Positions 34,897-43,690 of a stretch of DNA of 64,000 nucleotides are shown piece by piece. Source of the stretch: Natrarchaeobius halalkaliphilus (lineage in GTDB: Archaea; Halobacteriota; Halobacteria; Halobacteriales; Natrialbaceae); assembly GCF_003841485.1 (NCBI RefSeq), contig NZ_REFY01000003.1:186001-250000 (forward strand), given 5' to 3'. The stretch's first letter is position 1. Each line of letters opens with the position of its first letter. The notes beneath the pieces were generated by a model. It saw nothing but the letters and a program-made list of their open reading frames with translations, made no database searches and was not told where the DNA came from. The position numbers and the translations under genes were made by a program.

Positions 34897-37353
34897 TCAG
34901 GGTTCCCAACCGTGCCGTTCCGGATCGCGAGCCGCGAGCGCCGTTCGGACGGCGGCGACGTTTTCGGGAACGTCGTGGACGCGGACGATGTCCGCTCCGC
35001 GATCGGCGGCGATCGCGCTAGCGGCGACTGTCGCCTCGAGACGCTCGTCAACGTGACAGTCGACGTGAGCGAACATCGACTTGTGCGAGTGGCCGACGAG
35101 GACTGGGCAGCCGAGCGCCCTGAACTCGTCGACGCGACCGAGCAGTTCGAAGTTCTCGCGGGCGGACTTGCCGAAGCCGATCCCGGGGTCGACGACGATC
35201 TGCTCCCGGTCGAGACCCGCCTTCTCGGCCAGCAACACTCGCTCCGTCAGCTGATCGATGACGTCCTCGACGACGTCGTCGTAGCTCACTTCCCGGTCCG
35301 GGACGACCGGCGCGTCGATGCTGTGCATCAGAATCAGCCCCGCGTCGTGATCCGCGACGACGAACCGCATCTCGGGATCCTCGAGCCCCGAGACATCGTT
35401 GACGACGTCAGCGCCGGCCTCGAGGGCGGCGTCGGCGACCGCGGCTTTGCGGGTGTCGACCGAGATCATCACGTCGACCTCCTCGAGTCGTTCGATCACG
35501 GGGACGACGCGATCGATCTCGTCGTCGGTCGGGACGGGATCGGCTCCGGGTCGAGTCGACTCACCGCCGACGTCGATCACGTCCGCGCCCGCCGCGATCA
35601 TCTCCTCGGCCTTCGAGACGGCGTCTCCTACGGCATCGTATGCGCCGCCGTCGTGGAAGCTGTCGGGCGTGACGTTGAGGATTCCCATCACCGCGGTTCG
35701 GTCGTGCCACGGGAACCGCGTCGAGTCGTCACCGTCGTCGATCTCGATCGCGTCGCGAAGCCCCCGTACGGTGTCGCCGAGTCCGTCGCCGCGACCGGAC
35801 GACGGATCCTCGAGCGTCGCGATCAGCCGACGCAACTGCCCGAGCGTTCCCATGAGAACGGCATCGATTCGTTCGTCGTCCCGCGTTCGCGACGAAAGCG
35901 AACACTCACCGCCGAGGCGCAACAGTTCCCGTTGCAACCGACGAGCCTGCTGGGCCCGCAGATTCGTCTTCACAACGCGGTGGACGGCGTCGGCGTCAGT
36001 TCGACGAATCTCCCGTTCATCGACGTCCGCACCCGCCAGCGCGGTGCGAGCGCCCTCGAGATCCCGAATTCGCTTCGGGATCCCCACGCTCGTCCATCGT
36101 GAGCGTCCCTCTGCAACGGCGAACAGCGAACCGGTGACGAGCACGCAGTCGTCGCAGTCGGCCCCCTCGAGTGCGATCTCGAGGGCGTCGCCGACGTCGG
36201 CGTTCGTGCGAACGTCCGGTGCGCCCGCCTCCTCGAACACCCGCGCAAGCACGTTTCGGTCCTCGGCGCGGTCGAGTGGCGGTTCGGCAGCGATCACCGT
36301 CTCCGGCGTCGGTAACGCCGCGGCCATCTCTCGGTGGTCCTTGTCGTGCATCGCTCCGAAGACGACGTGCAAGTCGTCGTAGGCGTACGTCCCGATCGTT
36401 TCCGCGAGCGTCCGGCAGGCGCCCGGGTTGTGCGCCCCGTCGAGGACGACTAACGGGTCGGTGTCGACGACCTCGAACCGCCCCGGCCAGTGGGCGCTTC
36501 GAAGCCCGCGCTCGATGTCGCGCTCGGAGACGTTGGCGACCTGTCTGGCAAGTACGGCCGCGATCCCCGCGTTTTCGGCCTGGTGTTCGCCGGGAAGCGG
36601 AACGTTCGTCTCGATGCTCCACCCGCCGGCGTGAATCGAGACACCCGACTCCGTGTGGTTCGTTCGACCCAGATAGTCGACCCGGACGTCCGACTCGACG
36701 TCGGGGCCGACGGTGACGACCTCGTCCGCGACCTCGTGTACCGCCTCGAGGACCGATCCCGTCACTCCAGTAACCAGTGGCGCGTCCGCGGGAGCGACGT
36801 GAGCCTTGTCGCGGGCGATCGCCTCCTCGGTGTCACCGATTATGCCCGTATGTTCTAGCGTGACGCTCGTGACCGCGCTGGCGACCGGATCGACGACGCT
36901 CGTCGCGTCGTACCGGCCGCCGATCCCGACCTCGAGGACGGCGATATCGACGTTCTCTCGACTGAAGTGCCACAGTGCGAGCGCCGTCATCGTCTCGAAA
37001 AACGTCGGTGACTCGCCGTCGCCAGCGCGCTCGGTGACGTACTCCTGGACGGTATCGACGTACTCCCGGACCGCCGATCGAGGAATCTTCCGACCGTCGA
37101 CGCGAACCCGTTCGCGGAGGTCCTCGAGATGGGGGGAGGTATACAATCCGACAGAGAGACCGGTTTCGCGGAGCGTCCGCTCGAGCATCCGGGCCGTGCT
37201 TCCTTTTCCGTTGGAACCGGCGATCTGTACGCACTCGATCGACTCGTGGGGGTCCTCGAGGTGAGCGAGGAGTCGCGCCGTCGACTCCGTCCCGGGTTTC
37301 GGGCGGAACCGTCGCAGACCGAAGAGAAAATCCGCCGCCTCGTAATACTCCAT
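34897..37353 (-). CDS. folCP: FolC-FolP fusion: folylpolyglutamate synthase / dihydropteroate synthase
   Basis: An 818-residue fusion. Residues about 1-430 are a Mur-ligase-type FolC domain: IAGSNGKGSTARMLE P-loop, TSPHL, EVGIGGRYDAT, LDGAHNPGA. A linker follows (about 430-540). The rest is a TIM-barrel dihydropteroate synthase: VMGILNVTPDSFHDGG, DVGGESTRPGA, DVVNDVSG and a VGHSHKS motif. It joins pterin and pABA and then adds glutamates. A fused folCP is known from Haloferax volcanii. ATG 37353 begins MEYYEAADFLFGL; longer in-frame starts overlap the next gene. It converges with the SRP RNA. Confidence 0.95.
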   Translation of the reverse strand: MEYYEAADFLFGLRRFRPKPGTESTARLLAHLEDPHESIECVQIAGSNGKGSTARMLERTLRETGLSVGLYTSPHLEDLRERVRVDGRKIPRSAVREYVDTVQEYVTERAGDGESPTFFETMTALALWHFSRENVDIAVLEVGIGGRYDATSVVDPVASAVTSVTLEHTGIIGDTEEAIARDKAHVAPADAPLVTGVTGSVLEAVHEVADEVVTVGPDVESDVRVDYLGRTNHTESGVSIHAGGWSIETNVPLPGEHQAENAGIAAVLARQVANVSERDIERGLRSAHWPGRFEVVDTDPLVVLDGAHNPGACRTLAETIGTYAYDDLHVVFGAMHDKDHREMAAALPTPETVIAAEPPLDRAEDRNVLARVFEEAGAPDVRTNADVGDALEIALEGADCDDCVLVTGSLFAVAEGRSRWTSVGIPKRIRDLEGARTALAGADVDEREIRRTDADAVHRVVKTNLRAQQARRLQRELLRLGGECSLSSRTRDDERIDAVLMGTLGQLRRLIATLEDPSSGRGDGLGDTVRGLRDAIEIDDGDDSTRFPWHDRTAVMGILNVTPDSFHDGGAYDAVGDAVSKAEEMIAAGADVIDVGGESTRPGADPVPTDDEIDRVVPVIERLEEVDVMISVDTRKAAVADAALEAGADVVNDVSGLEDPEMRFVVADHDAGLILMHSIDAPVVPDREVSYDDVVEDVIDQLTERVLLAEKAGLDREQIVVDPGIGFGKSARENFELLGRVDEFRALGCPVLVGHSHKSMFAHVDCHVDERLEATVAASAIAADRGADIVRVHDVPENVAAVRTALAARDPERHGWEP

Positions 37354-37433
37354 ACTCGAATCACAGAGTCCGATCGCTTTAGGGTGTCGGAGTCCGATCC
37401 AGCGTCCGGCTCTGTGCAGGAAAAACCGGATGA

Positions 37434-38255
37434 TCAGGTCCCGCCATCGGAGACGAATCGACCGCCATCCCAGCCCCGAACGCGGGATCTGACGGTCGCC
37501 TCGAGGACCCACGCGACGACGAGGACGACCGCGTACGGTCCGAACAGGAGGAGGTGAACCGGACTGTCGGTCGTTGTGAAAACCTCCACGGACAGAACGT
37601 ATGGAACCAGCACCGCGAACAGAATAGCGGGTGAAACGATTCCTCTGGCGAGTACGGCCGCCAGCGGAACGGCCGTGACCCCCACGGCACCGACGAAAAC
37701 CCCCACGGCTGCGATCGGTGGCCGAATTCCGGCACGGAGCGCCAGCAGGACGGTCGATACACCGACGAGCGACGCGAAACCGAGGACGACCCAGGCGAGT
37801 GTCCCGGGCGAGAACGGCGGTGTGGGGAGGTTTCGAAGTCGTCGCGTTTCGATCCCGTACCCCTGGCGGATCCCACACTCGAGGACGCCGGCGAGCAAGA
37901 ACAGCGAGAGCCAGACGTACCAGGTGTTCGCGTAGCTCCCAACGTGCGTCGGCCCATCGACGACCAGGTACCCCTCGAGTTCGCTCCACTCCGGAGATGG
38001 GGTCGTCAGTTCGACGAAGACGGTGCCGGCGAGGGCGGCCAAAAATCCGATCGCGGGGACGATCAGCCGGGTGTGAGCCGAGACGAACGCCGGAACGAAG
38101 CCGAGTACGAAACCGGTGACGACCAGCAGGGAGACGCCGGCGTACGTCTCGAGCGTCGGATAGCCGGCGCGGGCGTACAGCGCGAGGACGAGCGCGACGT
38201 TCACACCGCCGCCGACTGCGCCGAGTGCGATCGAAGACGGGGACGGACGGACCAT
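37434..38255 (-). CDS. Multi-spanning membrane protein, haloarchaeal
   Basis: A 273-residue protein with about seven hydrophobic segments (for example SLLVVTGFVLGFVPAFVSA, GFLAALAGTVFVEL, WLSLFLLAGVLECGIRQG). Short charged loops separate them, and the tail is arginine-rich (RSRVRGWDGGR). No known family is recognised. It lies 80 nt upstream of folCP on the same strand and could be cotranscribed with it. Confidence 0.65.
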   Translation of the reverse strand: MVRPSPSSIALGAVGGGVNVALVLALYARAGYPTLETYAGVSLLVVTGFVLGFVPAFVSAHTRLIVPAIGFLAALAGTVFVELTTPSPEWSELEGYLVVDGPTHVGSYANTWYVWLSLFLLAGVLECGIRQGYGIETRRLRNLPTPPFSPGTLAWVVLGFASLVGVSTVLLALRAGIRPPIAAVGVFVGAVGVTAVPLAAVLARGIVSPAILFAVLVPYVLSVEVFTTTDSPVHLLLFGPYAVVLVVAWVLEATVRSRVRGWDGGRFVSDGGT

Positions 38256-38455
38256 AGGTTACCAGTCGGCGTCGAGGCTCATGTGCTTTTTCCTACTAGT
38301 TTGCGTCGGTCGACAACGGGTGTAGTCCCGGACTGTCCGCACCCTCGCATGCAGCAGTGTCTTCGTCTGGACGGCCTGTTTCTGGGTGTCGTGCTCTCGT
38401 GGTCGCGGTTGTGTCTCGGCAACTGTTTTGTATCTCTGGGACCAGAATAGCGAGC

Positions 38456-38887
38456 ATGTACCAGGTGTTGCTTCCGGTCGATTCGAACGAAGACCGCGCG
38501 ATCGATGCGGCGAACGTCGTTAGGTCGTTACCCGGCCCTCCCGGCGACGTTCACGTGACGATTCTCAACGTGCAAAAAGAACTCGACGTGTCCGATGGCG
38601 ACGGGAACGCACGCTCCGAAGACTGGTACGACGAAACGGACTTTCCACCCGCCATCGATGCAGTGAAACGGCACCTGGAAGACGACGGATTCGTCGTGGA
38701 GACGCGACGAGAACACACCGATCCTGCGGAGGGGATCATCACGGTCGCCGCGGAGATCGGTGCAGATCAGATCGTCATGTCGGGACGAAAGCGCACACCG
38801 GCGGGAAAGGTGCTCTTTGGCAGCGTCACGCAATCGGTGTTACTCAACGCCGAGACGTCCGTGACGGCCGTCATGACTGACGACTGA
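38456..38887 (+). CDS. UspA-type universal stress protein
   Basis: A 143-residue protein with the UspA alpha/beta fold. The ATP-binding opening YQVLLPVDSNEDRAIDAA and the C-terminal glycine motif MSGRKRTPAGKVLFGSVTQS (G-x7-G-x4-GS) suggest the ATP-binding class. An insertion of about 25 residues follows strand 2 (EWYDETDF-like). Role: stress response, partner unknown. It is convergent with the fdhF-like gene, and the stops are only 13 nt apart. ATG 38456 is the start of the family core. Confidence 0.9.
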   Translation: MYQVLLPVDSNEDRAIDAANVVRSLPGPPGDVHVTILNVQKELDVSDGDGNARSEDWYDETDFPPAIDAVKRHLEDDGFVVETRREHTDPAEGIITVAAEIGADQIVMSGRKRTPAGKVLFGSVTQSVLLNAETSVTAVMTDD

Positions 38888-38900
38888 TCTGGTTCGACGG

Positions 38901-41036
38901 TCAGTCGTCCGCTGAACGCTCGGCTGACGTCGACTCGAGACCGACCTCGATTTCTGCTGCGGCAGCCTTGTACTCGGGGATCTTCGCTCGCTCGTCGAGA
39001 ACGTCGTTGGTGAGGCGATTTGCGGACGCCGCGGCGAAGTGCGGCGTCGTCCAGACGACACCCTCTTTGATGTCGTCGGTGACCTGTGCGACGACCGAAA
39101 TCTCGCCGCGTCTCGAGGTGAGGGTTACCTCGTCGCCGTCCTCGATGCCGTAGCGTTCGGCGTCGGCGGGGTGGACGTCGACGAAGTTCTCGGGCCTCTG
39201 TCTGTTGAGGGTCGGTGATCGCCGACTCATCGTCCCCGTGTTATAGTGTTCTTCGAGCCGAGCGGTCGTCAGGATCAGCGGGTACTCGTTGTCCGGCGTC
39301 TCGGCCGGCGGCGTGTGGCTGACACCCTCGATGTGACCGAGCCCGCTTTCGGTGTCGAACTCCTCGGCGTAGAGGAACGGATCACCCTCGTCACCCGGTT
39401 CGTAACAGGGCCAGTGCAGTCCCGTTTCGTCGAGCAACTCGTAGGTCATTCCGTGATATATCGGACAGACCTGGCGAAGTTCCTCGAAGACGTCCTCGGG
39501 ATCGTCGAAGTCGAACCCTTCGGGTCCGAACAGCCGACTACCGACCTCCGAAAGGATTTCGAGGTCGTGTTTGGTGTTTTCGTGGACCTTCTCGACGCCG
39601 CGCATTCGCTGGACGCGCCGATCCGTGTTCGTGACGGTGCCGGCGCGTTCGGCCCACGTCGTCGCCGGAAGAATCACGTCGGCGTACTCCGCCGTCTCGG
39701 TCATGAAGATGTCCTGGACGACCACGAACTCGAGGTCCTGAATCCGTTCTGCGACGCGGTTCGCGTCGGGTTCGGACATGACGGGATTTTCGCCCATAAC
39801 GTAGAGACCGCGGACCGAATTGCCGAACTCGTGGGAGACTTCGACGTTCGTCAGTCCCGGTTCGGGAGGAACGTCGAATCCCCAGACGTCCTCGACCGAC
39901 TTCCGAGCCTCGTCGTCGTCGACGAGCTGGTACCCCGGCAGCACGTTGGGCATCGCACCCACGTCACAGGTTCCCTGGACGTTGTTCTGACCGCGCAGCG
40001 GATTGACGCCGGTGCCGGGCCGGCCGACGTTGCCCGTCACGAGCGCCAGGTTGATTTCGTTCTGGACGTTGTCGACGCCACAGCGGTGTTGGCTCATTCC
40101 CATCCCGGTGAAGATCGCCGCGTTGTCCGCCATCGCGTACGTCTCGGCGGCCAGTTCGATCTGCTCGAGCGGAACGCCACACTCCTCGGCGGCCGCCTCG
40201 ACGTCGACGTCCTCGAGCGTCCCTCGTAGGTGCTCGAAGCCTTCGGTCCGTTCTTCGACGAACTCCTCGTCGATCCATCCCGCGTCGGGGTTCGCTTCGT
40301 GTTTCTCGAGAATCGTCTTCAGGACGACGTTGAGCAGGGGGATGTCGGTCCCCGGCTCCAGCTGGAGGTGCATGTGTCGGTCCGTCTCGTCGATCTGGAA
40401 CGATCGCGTCGTCTTGTTCGCGTGGGGGTCAACCTGGATGACGGTCGCTCCCTCGAGGACGGCCTGACGGAAGTACTGACTGTTCGCGATGGGATGCTGT
40501 TCGCCCGGATTCGCCCCCTGGATCCAGAACACGTCGGCCTCCTCGCGAAGGTCGTGCATGCTGTTGGTCATCGCGCCCGCACCCAGGCTGGTTCGGAGCG
40601 CCCAGACGGTTGAGGCGTGACACATCCGCGTGCAGTTGTCGACGTTGTTCGTACCGTACCGGCGGGCGATCTTCTGGAGGAGGTAGTTCTCCTCGTTCAT
40701 CGTCTTCGAGGATCCGAAAAAGCCCATCGCGTCCGGCCCGTAGTCGTCGTGGATCCGCTCGAGTTCGGAGACGACGTACTCGTAGCACTCGTCCCAACTG
40801 GCTTCGCGGAACTCCCCGTCTTCCCTGATGAGTGGCTCGGTCAAGCGGTCTTCGTGATCGACGACCTCCGTCGCCGCGCCGCCTTTGATGCAGATTCGAC
40901 CCTCGTTGACCGGTGCATCGCCCCACGGCATAAATTGGACGTCACCCGGTTCGTCGCCCTGTTTGACCTGAATACCACATCCGACGCCGCAGTACGGACA
41001 GATCGTCTTGACCGAATCATGTTTTTCTCCTGTCAT
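38901..41036 (-). CDS. Formate dehydrogenase-like molybdopterin oxidoreductase (FdhF type)
   Basis: A 711-residue bis-MGD enzyme. The [4Fe-4S] motif is C13-x2-C16-x3-C20-x28-C49. The Mo-ligand region is NVDNCTRMCHAS, where Cys139 takes the place of Sec140 of E. coli FdhF. The closely matching GTNNVD and ANPGEQHPIANSQ motifs, and GRPGTGVNPLRGQNNVQG, support the FdhF class. The C-terminal domain has EEHYNTGTMSRRSP. It would oxidise formate or a related substrate. Neither an electron-transfer subunit nor FdhD is adjacent. The moaC at 17.8-18.3 kb serves the same cofactor. Confidence 0.9.
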   Translation of the reverse strand: MTGEKHDSVKTICPYCGVGCGIQVKQGDEPGDVQFMPWGDAPVNEGRICIKGGAATEVVDHEDRLTEPLIREDGEFREASWDECYEYVVSELERIHDDYGPDAMGFFGSSKTMNEENYLLQKIARRYGTNNVDNCTRMCHASTVWALRTSLGAGAMTNSMHDLREEADVFWIQGANPGEQHPIANSQYFRQAVLEGATVIQVDPHANKTTRSFQIDETDRHMHLQLEPGTDIPLLNVVLKTILEKHEANPDAGWIDEEFVEERTEGFEHLRGTLEDVDVEAAAEECGVPLEQIELAAETYAMADNAAIFTGMGMSQHRCGVDNVQNEINLALVTGNVGRPGTGVNPLRGQNNVQGTCDVGAMPNVLPGYQLVDDDEARKSVEDVWGFDVPPEPGLTNVEVSHEFGNSVRGLYVMGENPVMSEPDANRVAERIQDLEFVVVQDIFMTETAEYADVILPATTWAERAGTVTNTDRRVQRMRGVEKVHENTKHDLEILSEVGSRLFGPEGFDFDDPEDVFEELRQVCPIYHGMTYELLDETGLHWPCYEPGDEGDPFLYAEEFDTESGLGHIEGVSHTPPAETPDNEYPLILTTARLEEHYNTGTMSRRSPTLNRQRPENFVDVHPADAERYGIEDGDEVTLTSRRGEISVVAQVTDDIKEGVVWTTPHFAAASANRLTNDVLDERAKIPEYKAAAAEIEVGLESTSAERSADD

Positions 41037-41145
41037 ATTTTGGGGCCTCCTGCTCGGTCCGCATCGGGCATATCCACGGCTCCCGCGTGTATCAGTCTTT
41101 CTCACGCACGAAGATTGACGGGAATCCGGACGAAACCTCTCCCCA

Positions 41146-41700
41146 ATGAAGCTGACGCGTTCGCTCGTAACGGCCGAGGCTCGCCAGTACCGCGAGCAGG
41201 AACCGCTGTTCGTCGTCGAACGCGAGAACCTCAAGACGCTACCCGGCGCGCTCGAGTCCGGCGAGTACGGCCGGCGAGATGCGGCCTGGATCGTCCGATG
41301 GTACTACCGGCGCTTTCTCGGAGAGTATCCCGACGAAGCGCGCCGGAACGCAGAAGAACGGTTCTGGGAAACCGACTTCGACGCCGTTCGAACGGCGATT
41401 TCCGGCGCCATCGACGCTCCCGACGCCGCCGTCGCTGTCGACCGACTCACCGATCTGGAGGCCGTGGACGTCCCCGTCGCGTCGGCGTTTCTGATGTTCA
41501 TCGATCCCGAAGCGTACGTTGTCGTCGGTCCTCGCGAGTGGAGCGTGCTTTCGACGACGGGCGAACTCTCGGAGCCGTATCCCGACCCGCCGTCGGTCGC
41601 GCAGTACCAGCGCTATCTCGAGCAGTGCCAATCACTCGCCGATGAACTCGATTGCGACCTCGAGACGCTCTATCGAGCGCTCTGGCGACTGTCCGACTGA
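41146..41700 (+). CDS. Haloarchaeal protein with an HhH-like segment
   Basis: A 184-residue protein: MKLTRSLVTAEARQYREQEPLF, then a basic RRDAAWIVRWYYRRFLG helix. A central segment, VDRLTDLEAVDVPVASAFLMFIDP then EAYVVVGPREW, resembles the helix-hairpin-helix of base-excision glycosylases without their catalytic Lys. The tail is YRALWRLSD. Function is unknown; DNA binding is a guess. It is divergent from the FdhF-like gene. Confidence 0.65.
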   Translation: MKLTRSLVTAEARQYREQEPLFVVERENLKTLPGALESGEYGRRDAAWIVRWYYRRFLGEYPDEARRNAEERFWETDFDAVRTAISGAIDAPDAAVAVDRLTDLEAVDVPVASAFLMFIDPEAYVVVGPREWSVLSTTGELSEPYPDPPSVAQYQRYLEQCQSLADELDCDLETLYRALWRLSD

Positions 41701-41766
41701 GCGGGGTCGGGTCCCGGCGTTCGAAAGTTCGTCGATCGAAACGAGGCGGTCGGTTCGTCGTCCCGG

Positions 41767-42303
41767 TCAGAGTGCTCGGTCGTGTTCGGTTTCGAACTCC
41801 CGCTGTGCTCGGTACTGATCGACGAACTCGCTGACGTCGAACTCGAGCATCTGTGATTCGAACTGCGTTCTCGAGTGATCGTCTTCGGCGTGGCTGATCG
41901 CGTGTTCCATGAGTTCGACCACGAGTTCGACCACGATCTCGTGGAGTCGACGGGCGTCGAAGTCGCTGATCCACACCATCGAGTAGCCAACGGCACCGTC
42001 GCCGCTCGCATCGTGGACGGCGGTGCGGTCGGGGAACTCCTCGAGGACGACGCCCATCAGATGTGGCGTTCCGAACTGGTCGAACTCGTCTGCGGTTTCG
42101 ATCGTTTCTCGAAGCACGGAGACGAGCGATTCCGGGAAGAACCGCGACGGTGGGTGAACGTCGGTGACGACGGCGTGTGCCGTCCCACAGGAACAGGTGT
42201 ACTCGCGCATTCCGAGATCGATCTCGTGTGGATCGATCGTCTCACCACAGGGGAGCTCGAGACGGCGATCGGTGCCGGAACCCGGTACGCGGGGTTCTAC
42301 CAT
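41767..42303 (-). CDS. DUF5815-type haloarchaeal protein
   Basis: A 178-residue acidic protein: MVEPRVPGSGTDRRLELPCGE, a CSCGTAHAVVTDVHPPSRF segment with a possible Cys/His metal site, FGTPHLMGVVLEEFPD and RRLHEIVVELVVELMEHAISHAEDD. From memory this is the DUF5815 family, with function unknown. ATG 42303 starts the family core; the longer in-frame ORF to 42540 reads as noise. It is convergent with the 41146 gene. Confidence 0.7.
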   Translation of the reverse strand: MVEPRVPGSGTDRRLELPCGETIDPHEIDLGMREYTCSCGTAHAVVTDVHPPSRFFPESLVSVLRETIETADEFDQFGTPHLMGVVLEEFPDRTAVHDASGDGAVGYSMVWISDFDARRLHEIVVELVVELMEHAISHAEDDHSRTQFESQMLEFDVSEFVDQYRAQREFETEHDRAL

Positions 42304-42569
42304 TATCGATCGTTCATCCGGGACAGGCATAAGCGCGACGACTCGGGGAACGATCACGTTCCGAAAGCGATCAGTTTCGATAACGATCAGCGAGATGGAT
42401 GACGACGGCGGGCGGCGTACAACGGCGGCTGTGTCCGAGCGTCGATTCGGGAGGAGTGGGACGTTCCGAACCACCTGTAACGGGAAATCGTCTGTGGTGT
42501 CCGGAATCGTCCGCAGAAGACGCGGGTCTAGGTCGAACACGGAGAGTTATCTGTGTTCTGACAACTCAA

Positions 42570-42884
42570 CTATGCCCAATCGTGGTCCTCTATCCCTTCG
42601 TAATGTTTGAGCCGACTGTCGATCTCCCATTTCTCCCAATTGCACTCGTGATAGAGAACGTCGGCAAGCCCGTCGAAGTTGCCCTTATCAAGTTCGATCC
42701 CCCGATTGCCGCGGTACGTAATGTACGGTTCACTTCGAAGGTCATCGTAGACATCTCGGGCGGTCGGGTAGTTGCCGTCGATGGCTGAGAGGCTAAGGAG
42801 GCCTTCCTTCGTAATCGGTGTCCCCCACTTGTGTTTCGCAATCATCGTCGCCAAGAGGGCGCATTTCACCGACGGCTTCTGCAT
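42570..42884 (-). CDS. Small winged-helix-like protein of an accessory pair
   Basis: A 104-residue protein, less acidic than its neighbours: CALLATMIAKHKWGTPITKEGLLSL, then ARDVYDDLRSEPYITYRGNRGIELDKGNFDGLADVLYHECNWEKW, and the tail RLKHYEGIEDHDWA. The pattern of helix then wing suggests a small winged helix. I recall such proteins as common in haloarchaeal accessory DNA, paired with HTH genes, as here. It is transcribed divergently from 42977-43318 across an inverted repeat. A TATA-like TATTTATG (minus strand, about 42912) lies 28 nt upstream. Confidence 0.65.
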   Translation of the reverse strand: MQKPSVKCALLATMIAKHKWGTPITKEGLLSLSAIDGNYPTARDVYDDLRSEPYITYRGNRGIELDKGNFDGLADVLYHECNWEKWEIDSRLKHYEGIEDHDWA

Positions 42885-42898
42885 ACCCGGGCTATTGA

Positions 42899-42956
42899 AC
42901 CACCGTTACATAAATACTGTTAATAGCTGTTAACGGTGGTGGAAACGCTTATAAAC
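42899..42956. promoter_or_regulatory. Divergent promoter with 10-bp perfect inverted repeat
   Basis: ACCACCGTTA (42899-42908) and TAACGGTGGT (42931-42940) are perfect inverted arms 22 bp apart. The minus-strand TATA box lies between the arms. The plus-strand TATA box (CTTATAAAC, about 42948-42956) directly follows the right arm. A protein bound to both arms could shut both genes, so self-regulation by the HTH product is likely. Confidence 0.6.
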
Positions 42957-42976
42957 TCACGTAGCTTGGACTCTGT

Positions 42977-43318
42977 ATGAGCAGTACGGAGCACGCGGAA
43001 GGCGGCCGCGAACAGAAAAAGGAACTCCGCAAGGACCACCCCAGCGGGTGGCTCCACCTCACGCAGCACGACGCGATTCCGATTCTCGTGGATGCGCTTC
43101 TCGATCTTCCGCCCAACCGGGAGTTCAATAAGACCGAGTTCGCGGAACACGCGGGCGTTACGCGGCAGACCGTTGGCAACTACACGGACCTACTGCTGGA
43201 AGTCGAGTTGATCGAGGAAGTCCCGAACACCTCCCCACGCCGATACCGGGTCGCAGATAGCGACGTTGTTCGGGAACTCTTCGAGCTGAATAGTGCGCTC
43301 AACAACGTCGGCGAATAA
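42977..43318 (+). CDS. Winged helix-turn-helix regulator
   Basis: A 113-residue protein. A polar leader (1-25) is followed by a compact winged helix: IPILVDALLDLPPNREFNKTEFAEHAGV, then RQTVGNYTDLLLEVELIEEVPN and the wing SPRRYRVADSDVVRELFEL. It resembles MarR/ArsR-like or phage-type repressors in length. It starts 21 nt after a strong TATA box, so the message is leaderless. The divergent partner and the inverted repeat point to autoregulation. Confidence 0.8.
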   Translation: MSSTEHAEGGREQKKELRKDHPSGWLHLTQHDAIPILVDALLDLPPNREFNKTEFAEHAGVTRQTVGNYTDLLLEVELIEEVPNTSPRRYRVADSDVVRELFELNSALNNVGE

Positions 43319-43508
43319 CCCTATCCGAAATCCGGTGGTGAATCTTCGAAGGGTCAGGTCTGTTGCTCTCGTCGCTCAATGATGCACTATCGGTGGCTCA
43401 CCAACTGAATTCCGGAAAAATGTTCTGAGCGCAGCTACGAGGACGATCCTAGGGGAGGCTTGAGACATCTTCTCGGCGGTAAAATCGAGAGTTTCGAGAA
43501 TGTTACAA

Positions 43509-43522
43509 CCCCCGAAAGGGGG
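43509..43522 (+). other. GNRA-loop hairpin CCCCC-GAAA-GGGGG
   Basis: A perfect 5-bp G/C stem closed by a GAAA tetraloop, ending one base before the left 48-bp repeat. It has no T-tract, so a terminator role is doubtful. The right repeat is also preceded by a palindrome (ATCCCGGGAT, 45236-45245). Confidence 0.5.
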
Positions 43523-43570
43523 CATTTGTTAAACGAGCGTTTTACGCCGTTGATTAGATGACGCGGTTCT
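43523..43570 (+). repeat. 48-bp direct repeat, left copy
   Basis: It matches 45252-45299 at 40 of 48 positions, in the same orientation. The last 16 bases (AGATGACGCGGTTCT and the preceding T/A) are the best conserved. Inside is an AACG-NN-CGTT inverted repeat (43532-43541), conserved in both copies although the two middle bases differ. The copies bracket the ATPase gene. Confidence 0.75.
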
Positions 43571-43610
43571 CTTCACTGTCATGCTTCCATCTCTCCGAAT
43601 TACGTTGTTA

Positions 43611-43666
43611 AAACTACCGTAGTCTAAACTACGATAGTTTGAGCTACGCTATCTATACGTTTTATA
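43611..43666 (+). promoter_or_regulatory. Operator-like palindrome array and TATA box of the ATPase gene
   Basis: AAACTACCGTAGT (43611-43623) and ACTACGATAGTTT (43628-43640) form 13-nt inverted arms with one mismatch and a 4-nt spacer. CTAC recurs at 43614, 43629 and 43645, a 15-16 bp period of about 1.5 helical turns. TTTATA (43661-43666) is a TATA box 25-30 nt before the ATG at 43691. An AGGTGA Shine-Dalgarno-like stretch lies just before the start codon. Confidence 0.6.
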
Positions 43667-43690
43667 CGCTGGTGAGTCGAAGGTGAGCGT

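Larger units (their letters stand above)
43319..43690. other. 372-bp gene-free stretch before the ATPase gene
   Basis: No convincing gene. It holds a perfect G/C hairpin, one 48-bp direct-repeat copy and an operator-like array with a TATA box, each listed separately. The first 190 bp show nothing I recognise. Confidence 0.6.

Noticed and set aside
43509..43522. Perfect hairpin taken as a terminator of the HTH gene at 42977-43318
   Set aside because: It is 190 nt past the stop codon and lacks a T-run; its position next to the direct repeat is more notable.
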